Below, piece by piece: positions 54,643 to 61,407 of a stretch of DNA of 64,000 bases; within the stretch, counting starts at the first letter, position 1; each line of letters opens with the position of its first letter. The stretch is from the NCBI GenBank assembly GCA_036257565.1, contig DATAFH010000085.1:83784-147783 (forward strand). Direction: 5' to 3'. Position numbers and translations under genes: made by a program. The stretch comes from DASSUW01 sp036257565 (lineage in GTDB: Bacteria; Actinomycetota; Thermoleophilia; Solirubrobacterales; Solirubrobacteraceae). A model generated the notes under the pieces. It did no database searches. It was not told the DNA's origin and was given only the letters and a program-made list of their open reading frames with translations.

Positions 54643-55364
54643 CCGCGGCCCGCGACCGCCTCGCCGAGCTGATGCGCTCGGCGAGGTCGGTCGTCGCGCT
54701 CACGGGGGCCGGCATCTCGGTTCCCTCCGGCATCCCCGACTTCCGCTCGCCCGGCACGGGCCTGTGGGCGAACGTGGACCCGATGGCGGTCGCCCACATC
54801 TCCGTCTGGCGTCGGGACCCGGAGCGCTTCTGGGGCTTCTACGGGCAGCGCTTCGCGTTGCTCGAGGGCAAGCAGCCGAACGGCGCCCACCGAGCGCTCG
54901 CGCAGCTCGACATCCCGGTCATCACGCAGAACATCGACGGCCTCCACGCCGCCGCCGGATCTCGCGACGTGATCGAGGTCCACGGCTCGATCGCAACCGC
55001 CTCCTGCCTGGCGTGCGGCGCGACGTATCCGCTGGCGGAGACTCGCCGCCGGCTGGAGGCCGGCCGCGTGCCTCGGTGTGACTGCGGCGAGGTGCTCAAG
55101 CCCGACGTCGTGCTGTTCGGCGAGCTGCTCGACGAGGCCGCGATGGCGCGGGCGTCCTCGCTGGCCGCGGGCGCCGACCTGCTGCTCTGCATCGGCTCGT
55201 CGCTCGAGGTCTATCCGGTCGCCGGGCTGCCCGAGCTGACCCTGGAGCGCGGGGGGCGGCTGGCCGTGGTCACGCGGAGCTCGACGCCGTTCGATCGGTT
55301 TGCCGAGGTGCGGCTCGATGGGGACGTGGAGGACGAGCTCTCCGCGGTTGTGGCGGCGGTGTGA
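54639..55364 (+). CDS. cobB: Sir2-family NAD-dependent protein deacylase (sirtuin)
   Basis: 241 residues. ALTGAGISVPSGIPDFRS (NAD site), TQNIDGLHAAAGS, catalytic histidine in EVHGSIATASC, a zinc site built from CLAC and CDC, KPDVVLFGE and CIGSSLEVYPV. GTG start overlaps the hydratase stop by four bases. Sirtuins remove acyl groups from acyl-CoA synthetases and dehydrogenases in bacteria, so co-translation with beta-oxidation enzymes makes functional sense. Confidence 0.93.
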   Translation: MTAARDRLAELMRSARSVVALTGAGISVPSGIPDFRSPGTGLWANVDPMAVAHISVWRRDPERFWGFYGQRFALLEGKQPNGAHRALAQLDIPVITQNIDGLHAAAGSRDVIEVHGSIATASCLACGATYPLAETRRRLEAGRVPRCDCGEVLKPDVVLFGELLDEAAMARASSLAAGADLLLCIGSSLEVYPVAGLPELTLERGGRLAVVTRSSTPFDRFAEVRLDGDVEDELSAVVAAV

Positions 55365-55367
55365 GGC

Positions 55368-55571
55368 GAACGTCAACGGCGGCTGGGTGGGGAGGGTGTG
55401 GGAGCCGGCCGCGGGTCGGGGAATACGGTGCATCTCGGTGCGCCCCTCAACACCGACATGCACTTTTCTCCCCGTCTAGAGGAGAAAAGTGCACACGGGC
55501 GACCGGGCGATCATCGAGTTGCACGAAACTCCCCGACCTGCCGCATCCCTACCCAGCCGCCGGTGACGTCC
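55368..55571. repeat. Family A element, copy 2: 204 bp with nested inverted repeats
   Basis: The left end (55368-55388, starting GAACGTCAACGGCGG) matches the reverse complement of the right end (55551-55571) at 19 of 21 positions. The next stretch, GGGGAGGGTGTGGGAGCCGG, parallels copy 1. Inside are GGTCGGGGA/TCCCCGACC (about 55415-55423 and 55531-55539) and a central hairpin TGCACTTTTCTCC/GGAGAAAAGTGCA (about 55459-55492). All arms are nested, so the whole piece can fold as one long stem. It begins four bases after the sirtuin stop. No reading frame of note. Confidence 0.85.
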
Positions 55572-55578
55572 GCTGGCG

Positions 55579-56418
55579 TCACCCCGCCGCAGCAAGCCGC
55601 GCGCGCAAGGCCGCCTCGAGCCGCTCCAGCGGCCGCTCGACGGCCTCAGCCTCGACGGCGCCCGCCAGAGCCGCGTCCGAAGCGGCCGCCACGGCCGGGC
55701 GCAGCCCGGCCAGCTCCTCCAGCCGCGCCGCCAGATCCCCGACGTCGCGCCACGCGGCAAGCTCCGCCACCGAGGCCTCAAATGCCACCCGCAGCTGCAG
55801 CGCCGCCTCCCGCGCGCGCCCGTGATCGAGGTCGCCCCGCGCCCTCAGGGCCAGCTCCTCGCACGCCAGCGGCACGTCGCGCCCGCTGAGCACGGCGGCG
55901 ACGCGCTCCTGCGGCGCCAGGAGCGCCGACCGCAGCGCCGCCGGCTCGGGGCGGGGCAGCTCGCGCGCCGCCTCCCAGTCGCCGTCGGCGACCTGCTCGC
56001 CGGTGCCGTAGCCAACCCGGAAGGCGGTCGCCCGGACCGGGTCGGCGTCGGCCACCCACGGGTCCGCGCTCGCCACGCGGTGCGCGGCCACGGCGCGATT
56101 CAGGAGCGCGAGCGCGGCGCCGGTCACGCGCGCCCGATCGTCGCCGGCGGCCTGCTCAAGCCACGCGTCGGCGTTCTCGAGCTCGCCCAGCGGGGCCGCC
56201 TCGATGACCGTCGCGCGGGTGATCTCCACGGCGGCGGGGTCCGCCGCCGCTCGCCGCACTCGGCCCTCGCGCCGCGAGCGCCGGCGCGGCGCCGCGAGGC
56301 CGCTGACGACCAGCACCTGCTGCGCGTCGTCGCCCGCGAAGCGGCGGACGACGTAGCGCCCGGGGTCGGGCCCGAGGCGCCCGGGGAACTCCCACTGGAC
56401 GAAGCCGAAGCGCGTCAG
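55579..56418 (-). CDS. Hypothetical protein, probable non-standard CTG start
   Basis: Up to 279 residues. The frame opens right after the hydrolase stop as TRFGFVQWEFPGRLGPDPGR and YVVRRFAGDDAQQVLVVSGL, which looks coding, yet no ATG, GTG or TTG occurs before a GTG at 56316. A CTG at 56418, ten bases past the upstream stop, would include it. The body is helical and Ala/Glu-rich (AWLEQAAGDDRARVTGAALA, ELALRARGDLDHGRAREAAL, LRVAFEASVAELAAWRDVGD). I do not recognise the family. Confidence 0.62.
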   Translation of the reverse strand: MTRFGFVQWEFPGRLGPDPGRYVVRRFAGDDAQQVLVVSGLAAPRRRSRREGRVRRAAADPAAVEITRATVIEAAPLGELENADAWLEQAAGDDRARVTGAALALLNRAVAAHRVASADPWVADADPVRATAFRVGYGTGEQVADGDWEAARELPRPEPAALRSALLAPQERVAAVLSGRDVPLACEELALRARGDLDHGRAREAALQLRVAFEASVAELAAWRDVGDLAARLEELAGLRPAVAAASDAALAGAVEAEAVERPLERLEAALRARLAAAG

Positions 56419-56428
56419 GGCGGCGAGG

Positions 56429-58915
56429 CTACTCGCCCTGGTGCGAGACCGACGCCTGGCGCGTCGCCTTCAGCGCGTACTTGGAGGGCGTGCGGCTGAC
56501 CTTCGGGTTCCGGATCTCGCCCAGCCGGTCGATCAGCTTGATCCACTGCTTCGGCTTGAGGATCGCGTTGATCTGCTTGGCCATCTTCGCGTTGGTCGCG
56601 TAGAGCGGCTGGAACCCGACGTGGATGTGGTCGTGATGGTCGCCCATCGCGAACGTGTTCGTCGCCCCGTCGAACTTCATCAGCGAGATGATCTGGGCCG
56701 GCTCCATCGTGCCCTGCAGCGTCAGCAGTCGCTGGATCGTCAGCTCGGTGATCGAGCCGGGCCCCTGCGTCCCCGGGGAGATCGTGATGCCGTTGATGGC
56801 GGCGATGTCGACCGCGTTGCCGGACGAGTGGTGCGAGACATTGCCGGACGCCGTGTAGTAGCCGTGCCCGCAGTGCAGGGAGCTGACCGTGGGGCGCAGG
56901 CCCGACGCCGCCAGGAACTCGAGCGTGGCCAGCACCCGGCGGTCGATTCCGCCGCTGCGGATGTCGCGCCGCCCGCACTCATAGATGTCGATCTGCGGGT
57001 TGGAGAGCACCCGCGCGATCAGCGCCTCCTTGCTCATGAGCAGGATCTGGCCGATCGACGGGTTGGCGGCGTCGCGCCCGAAGAACGGGTTCTTGCCGGC
57101 CGCGCGGTAGCTCTCGGTCGACTCGAGCAGCTTCCAGCCGTCGAGGATCGGCTTCGGGTCGATCGTCGGGGCGCCGCGGCCCGCCGGCCGGATCTTGAAC
57201 AGCAGATGCGGGGCGCCGCGGTCGACGCGCCCGATACGGCCGAGCACGGTGCCGGCCACCACGCGGCTACCGGGGCGCAGCCGCTTGAGCTTGATCTCGT
57301 CGCGATCGAGGCCGAGGACGCGGCGGAAGTAGCCGCCGAACCTTTGCCAGCCGTCGATCGTGCCGGTGCGCTCGAACTCCTGCTGGGCGCCGCCGGCCGC
57401 CGCCGAGTTCGGTCGCTCGGGGTTGGCGAACAGGCGCTGCTTGGCGGGCGAGGCGGGCTTCTGGCGGCCCTTCGGCGCGGCCTTGCGTGCGAGCTCCCGC
57501 TTGGGCGCGCGAGCGGCGGGCCGGTCGGTCGACGACGCGGCCTGGGCCGGCGCGGCGTCCGCCTTCGGGAGCGCGAGCTCGCGCTTGATCTCCGCCTCGG
57601 TCACCTGGCGTGGCTTCGGCGCCGGGTAGCGCTTGGCGACGCTGCCCAGGTGCCCATACGTGTACGTGTTGCCGTACACGTCCTGCAGCACGACGAAGTT
57701 GCCGAGCCGCCGGTTGGAGCCGACGCGCAGGACGCGGCCGTCGTTGACGGCGATCACGCGCGAGCCCGCGCGCGTGAAGACCTTGATGTCGCGGCGCGCG
57801 GTGGGCTCGACCACCATCGCGGCGTTGCCGCTGCGCACGCGCTTGGCGCGCCGCTCGAGCTGGCCCGCGTACTTGGCCTTGGCGAGCACCGGGAAGCGGC
57901 CCTGCGTGAGGCCGGTGAGTGAGCCGACGAGGTTGGCCGGCATGCCGCCGATGACCTGGGCGCGCAGCAGCACCGAGTCGACGTACCAGTTCGCGTGGTT
58001 GTAGGCGAACACGGCCCGGCGGATGTCGGTATCGGCGCCGGCCGCACGCAGGTAGCGGGCGGCGGCGAAGATGGCGTCCACGGGGTTGTACGGGTCGGCC
58101 TTGCCGTCGCCGTTGGCGTCGACGCCGTAGGCGCGCCAGGTCGGGGGCATGAACTGCATCCACCCGAGAGCCCCCGCCGAGCTCACGTTGAGGTTGCGGC
58201 CGTAGTCGGTCTCGATCTCGTTGATCGCGGCCAGGATCTCCCAGCGCACGCCGTACTGGATGCCGGCCGCCTGGTAGATCGGAAGCAGGAACGGCGGCAC
58301 CCGGAACTTGTCGATGAAGAAGTTCGGGACGCCGATACGGGCGGGGCCGGGCGTCGAGAGCGAGAACGTCGGGTTGGCCGGCGTCGGCGTGCCGTCGGCG
58401 CGCTGCGCGCGGGTGACGGCGTTGTCGGGCGTCGCCTTCGCGCGCGCCTTCTGCTTCACGCGGCCCGTGGCGCTCTCCACGTTGCCGCCCGCACGGTTCA
58501 CCGGGCTCTCGTCGCCGTAGGTCGAGCCGCTCCCGCCGCGGCTGTTCCCGGTGCCGCCGCCGGCGGTCCCGCCGCCGCCGCTGGGTGCGCCCTCGTCGCC
58601 GTCGGTCTTCTTCGGAACCTTGGGCGCCTTGACCTGCGGGACCGCCGGGGCGGTCGGGGTCGCGGGCACGGTCGGGACGGCGGTCGGCGTGGCCACGGGG
58701 CCGAGGTCGACGACCGACTTGACGGGCGCCGGGAGGCCGGGAATCTGCACGGAGGAGACCGAGGCGCCCGGCGGCACGTCGACGGTGGTGTTCACGACCT
58801 GCCCGGTCACGAGCGTCACCTGGACGCGATGCACCTCGGCCGAGGCAGAGGTCGCGAGGATGCCCGCGTACAGTGCGGCGGCGAACAGCGCAATGAGCAG
58901 CTTTCGGCCTGTCAT
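56429..58915 (-). CDS. Multidomain wall hydrolase: lytic transglycosylase-like, M23-like and M15-like regions
   Basis: 828 residues. Signal peptide 1-26 (ILATSASA), a Pro/Thr and Gly/Ser-rich spacer, then an SLT-type domain (about 200-340: AAINEIETDYGRNLN with the catalytic glutamate, AGALGWMQFMPPTWRAYG). Next, an M23-like region (about 385-590) split by an Ala/Lys-rich insert; GHLGS is present but PHLLF has lost the second histidine of HLHF, so it is probably inactive. The end (about 690-770) has SHHSSGNAVDI and DHHDHIHVGF, like M15/LAS zinc peptidases. It would cut both glycan and peptide bonds of peptidoglycan. The 234-base upstream region is AT-richer; no known riboswitch recognised. Confidence 0.82.
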   Translation of the reverse strand: MTGRKLLIALFAAALYAGILATSASAEVHRVQVTLVTGQVVNTTVDVPPGASVSSVQIPGLPAPVKSVVDLGPVATPTAVPTVPATPTAPAVPQVKAPKVPKKTDGDEGAPSGGGGTAGGGTGNSRGGSGSTYGDESPVNRAGGNVESATGRVKQKARAKATPDNAVTRAQRADGTPTPANPTFSLSTPGPARIGVPNFFIDKFRVPPFLLPIYQAAGIQYGVRWEILAAINEIETDYGRNLNVSSAGALGWMQFMPPTWRAYGVDANGDGKADPYNPVDAIFAAARYLRAAGADTDIRRAVFAYNHANWYVDSVLLRAQVIGGMPANLVGSLTGLTQGRFPVLAKAKYAGQLERRAKRVRSGNAAMVVEPTARRDIKVFTRAGSRVIAVNDGRVLRVGSNRRLGNFVVLQDVYGNTYTYGHLGSVAKRYPAPKPRQVTEAEIKRELALPKADAAPAQAASSTDRPAARAPKRELARKAAPKGRQKPASPAKQRLFANPERPNSAAAGGAQQEFERTGTIDGWQRFGGYFRRVLGLDRDEIKLKRLRPGSRVVAGTVLGRIGRVDRGAPHLLFKIRPAGRGAPTIDPKPILDGWKLLESTESYRAAGKNPFFGRDAANPSIGQILLMSKEALIARVLSNPQIDIYECGRRDIRSGGIDRRVLATLEFLAASGLRPTVSSLHCGHGYYTASGNVSHHSSGNAVDIAAINGITISPGTQGPGSITELTIQRLLTLQGTMEPAQIISLMKFDGATNTFAMGDHHDHIHVGFQPLYATNAKMAKQINAILKPKQWIKLIDRLGEIRNPKVSRTPSKYALKATRQASVSHQGE

Positions 58916-59149
58916 CCCCTTGTCGAGTCCCCTGCCATGTCCCCCACGGGGGCCCGACACGCCCCTCGCACCGGCGAAGTGACCCCTCGAACGAGCTTTG
59001 AGGCTATCGATCCCATCGGGCAACGTGCTCTCTCGAACGATTAAGCATGCATTCTCTTGCGATGATTCGTTGCAGTTCCTAAATGTTGTCCGTGCCCTCA
59101 GCCTCTAGACGAGGTTGAGGTTGGTCCCGAAACCACCTGGGAGATGACC

Positions 59150-59641
59150 ATGGAAGACGAAGAGACCCCGAGCGGGCTCCGCGACCGGATCGCCCGCCAG
59201 GGCGAGGACGCGCTGGGCAAGATCGCCCAGGAGCTGCTCGAGAACTCGCTCGTGAACTCGGCGCTCACCCGCGCCTTCGAGGCGCGGGAGCGGGCGACGC
59301 AGGCCCAGGAGGCAGCGCTGGGGGCGCTCAACATCCCGTCGGCGGCGGATGTGGAGCGGCTCACGCGCCGGCTGCGATCGGTATCGCAGCGGATGGAGGG
59401 CATCGAGGAGGCCGTCGATCGGCTCGACGAGCGGCTCGCGGGGATGGCGCAGCCGGCCGGCGCGCTCGACGAGCGGCTGGGGGCGGTCGAGGACCAGCTG
59501 TCCAAGCTCTCGCTCGAGATCTCGAACCTCGCCTCGGCGCTCGACGCCAATCCCCTGGCGCAGCCGCGCGAGCAGGAGCGCCTGAAGGTCGACGAGCCGG
59601 CCCCGGCGCCCAAGCGGCAGACGACGAGGAAGAAGTCCTAG
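59150..59641 (+). CDS. Phasin-like coiled-coil protein
   Basis: 163 residues, almost all helix with heptads (EDALGKIAQELLENSLVNSA, RLTRRLRSVSQRMEGIEEAV, DRLDERLAG, VEDQLSKLSLEISNLASALD), ending in a Lys/Pro tail. GGGAG at 59139-59143 is six bases from ATG 59150, so that start is preferred to ATG 59144. Resembles phasin/PhaE-type proteins of storage-granule surfaces; assignment is tentative. Stop overlaps the convergent phosphorylase stop in CTAG. Confidence 0.62.
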   Translation: MEDEETPSGLRDRIARQGEDALGKIAQELLENSLVNSALTRAFEARERATQAQEAALGALNIPSAADVERLTRRLRSVSQRMEGIEEAVDRLDERLAGMAQPAGALDERLGAVEDQLSKLSLEISNLASALDANPLAQPREQERLKVDEPAPAPKRQTTRKKS

Positions 59642-60291
59642 GCCAGCGCCGCCGCGCCCACGCGACCGAGCTCGGCCTCGGCCGACTCGAGCCCCTCAGG
59701 ATCGATCCGGCGGCCGCCGGCCTCGGCGATGGCCAGGACGCAGGCCGCCCGTGCGCCGCGCCGTGCAGCGACCGCGAACAGCGCGGCCGTGGAGAGGTCG
59801 GTCGCGATCGCGCCGGCCGGCGGCGGGGGGGCGCCGTAGTGGAGGTCCGCCGACGCGACGCTGCCCACGACCGCCCCGTTGCCTTCGGCCAGCAGCGCCG
59901 CGAGCAGGTCGGGGTCCGCGGCCAACGGCTCGGTGGCGCCCAGCGCCCGGCTCGCGCCGTCGCCGGGGTGCACCGTCTCCGCGATGACCAGCGAGCCGAG
60001 CGGCAGTGCGCCGTTCGCGGCGCCGCCGGTCCCGATCCGCACCAGCCGCCGCGCGCCGAGCTCGATCAGCTCCTCGACGACGATCGCGGTGCTCGGCCCG
60101 CCCAGCCCGGTGCTCTGGACGGTCAGCGGCTCGCCGTCCGGCGCGAGGCCGGTATAGCCCCACAGCCCGCGGTGGTGGTTGAGCATCTTCGGCGCGTCGA
60201 CGAGCTGCTGCGCGAGCCGCAGCGCGCGACCGGGATCGCCGGGCAGGAGCACGCGCTCGGCGACGGCGGCATGCGGGCGTAGGTGCGTCAC
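59638..60291 (-). CDS. Nucleoside phosphorylase (PNP/UDP family)
   Basis: 217 residues. VAERVLLPGDPGRALRLAQQ, then STGLGGPSTAIVVEELIELG (nucleoside/phosphate site) and RLVRIGTGGAANGALPLGSL match the PNP_UDP_1 fold of purine and uridine phosphorylases. The C-terminal part (VASADLHYGAPPPP, ATDLSTAALFAVAARR) keeps the purine-region acidic residue pattern only partly, so the substrate is open. GTG start with TAATCT about eight bases before it. Confidence 0.82.
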   Translation of the reverse strand: MTHLRPHAAVAERVLLPGDPGRALRLAQQLVDAPKMLNHHRGLWGYTGLAPDGEPLTVQSTGLGGPSTAIVVEELIELGARRLVRIGTGGAANGALPLGSLVIAETVHPGDGASRALGATEPLAADPDLLAALLAEGNGAVVGSVASADLHYGAPPPPAGAIATDLSTAALFAVAARRGARAACVLAIAEAGGRRIDPEGLESAEAELGRVGAAALA

Positions 60292-60315
60292 GCGCAGTGA
60301 GATTAGAGTTGCACC

Positions 60316-60774
60316 ATGGCGAAGAAGAAGAACAAGAAGGACAAGCAGGACACGACGACGTCCGACACGGTCGAGGCCGTGCGCGCGGCGATCGAGCGTA
60401 CGTTCCACGCCACGAGCGAGGGCGCGTCGGGGACGACGCGCCAGCTGATCGACGAGGTCACGCACGCGGCCGGGCGCATCCGCGCCACGATGGAGGAGCT
60501 GCGCGTGCTCGAGGACGTCAAGGGCCTGCGGTCCGAGATCGAGGCCCTCAGCCGGCGCGTTGCGGCGCTCGAGGCCGAGGTGGCCAAGCCCGCCCCGCGC
60601 AGCACCTCCCGCTCGCGGTCGACGCGCGCGGCGAGCTCGCGCTCGAGCTCCGGCACCCAGGCCAAGCCCGCCGGCACCAAGGCGTCGTCGAGCGCCAAGC
60701 CCCGCTCCACGCGCTCGCGCTCCACGCGGTCGAGGCCCTCGTCGTCCGGCGGCTCGTCGGGCTCGTCCTCCTGA
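60316..60774 (+). CDS. Phasin-like protein with Ser/Arg-rich tail
   Basis: 152 residues: Lys-rich start (MAKKKNKKDKQD), a helical core (AVRAAIERTFHATSEGASGT, LRSEIEALSRRVAALEAEVA) and a 60-residue low-complexity tail of Ser, Arg, Lys and Pro. The layout (phasin helix bundle plus AKP-type tail) is that of proteins that tie storage granules to the nucleoid. TAGAGT ends six bases before the ATG. Tentative. Confidence 0.6.
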   Translation: MAKKKNKKDKQDTTTSDTVEAVRAAIERTFHATSEGASGTTRQLIDEVTHAAGRIRATMEELRVLEDVKGLRSEIEALSRRVAALEAEVAKPAPRSTSRSRSTRAASSRSSSGTQAKPAGTKASSSAKPRSTRSRSTRSRPSSSGGSSGSSS

Positions 60775-60777
60775 GCC

Positions 60778-61203
60778 ATGGGCGCCCGGTTCACGTCGGA
60801 GAAGGAGTTCCGGACCGTGATCGACCAGGTGTTCGCGATGATGGACGAGGATCCCGACATGGGGCCGAAGCTGCGTGACGCCGACGTGCCGCAGCGCTTC
60901 GAGTTCAATGACCTCGATCTCGTCGTGAACATCCGCGCGGCTCGCCCTGGCGAGGACGGGAACCTCCACTGGGAGTGGTCCGACGACGTGGACTGGGAGC
61001 CCAAGGTGAAGATGGAGATGTCCTCGGAGACGGCGAACCGCTACTTCCAGGGTAAGGAGAACGTCGCGATCGCGCTCGCCCGCCGGCGCATCAAGTCGGG
61101 CGGCGACGTGAAGGCCGCGCTCAGCCTGATCCCGATCACCAAGCCGATCTACGCCCGCTACCGCGAGTTCCTCGAGGCCGAGTATCCGCACCTTACGGTC
61201 TGA
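60778..61203 (+). CDS. SCP2-type sterol/lipid carrier-like protein
   Basis: 141 residues. RFTSEKEFRTVIDQVFAMMD, VNIRAARPGEDGNLHWEWSD, VKMEMSSETANRYFQGKENV and IALARRRIKSGGDVKAALSL follow the SCP-2 fold, which holds a lipid in a hydrophobic tunnel. It is three bases after the phasin-like gene. Lipid or acyl-CoA binding fits the fatty-acid theme of the region. Confidence 0.8.
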   Translation: MGARFTSEKEFRTVIDQVFAMMDEDPDMGPKLRDADVPQRFEFNDLDLVVNIRAARPGEDGNLHWEWSDDVDWEPKVKMEMSSETANRYFQGKENVAIALARRRIKSGGDVKAALSLIPITKPIYARYREFLEAEYPHLTV

Positions 61204-61217
61204 CTACGCACCGCGGT

Positions 61218-61246
61218 TTGACACTCTCGGGTTCGCGCGATAGACC
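61218..61246 (+). promoter_or_regulatory. Promoter of the leader RNA before tilS
   Basis: TTGACA (61218-61223) and TAGACC (61241-61246) are separated by 17 bases, the best housekeeping-type promoter I found in the window. Transcription should begin near 61253. Confidence 0.75.
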
Positions 61247-61252
61247 TTGCAG

Positions 61253-61402
61253 CACCTGAACCAGGCAACAGGCCGGGAAGTGGGTGGCCTTCGAGCCGCC
61301 CGCAAGGCGTCGCCGCAAGACGAACGCCGCCGGCCGAGGCAGCGGGCCGCATTGCCCGCAAAGCGGCGGGACCACGACCGCGGTCCCGCCGCTCTTCCTT
61401 TA
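61253..61402 (+). ncRNA. Structured leader RNA or small RNA upstream of tilS
   Basis: About 150 bases between a promoter and a strong terminator, with no reading frame. Pairings seen: GGGTGGC/GCCGCCC around CTTCGA (61282-61301), GCGGGC/GCCCGC (about 61342-61359), and the terminator. If the start lies a few bases earlier, CCTTGC (61245-61250) can pair with GCAAGG (61302-61307) to enclose the first half. It matches no class I know (T-box, SRP RNA, cobalamin and SAM were considered). The terminator ends six bases before the tilS GTG, so it is either an attenuator controlling tilS-hpt or an independent small RNA. Confidence 0.6.
61362..61402 (+). terminator. Strong terminator directly before tilS
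   Basis: A 12-bp perfect stem, AGCGGCGGGACC (61362-61373) with GGTCCCGCCGCT (61382-61393), eight-base loop, followed by CTTCCTTTA. CGCCGC at about 61325-61330 could pair with the left arm and form an antiterminator. Confidence 0.88.
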
Positions 61403-61407
61403 AGGCC

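Noticed and set aside
58916..59149. Cyclic-di-AMP (ydaO) riboswitch before the wall hydrolase
   Set aside because: Such switches often precede hydrolases, but I could not find the paired conserved blocks; only runs of G and an AT-rich promoter-like stretch are present.
61253..61402. T-box, SRP RNA, RNase P or cobalamin riboswitch identity for the leader RNA
   Set aside because: No T-box TGGNACC loop, no GGAA tetraloop with AGCAG of SRP RNA, no RNase P GAGGAAAGTCC, and only scattered matches to the cobalamin core; too short for RNase P.
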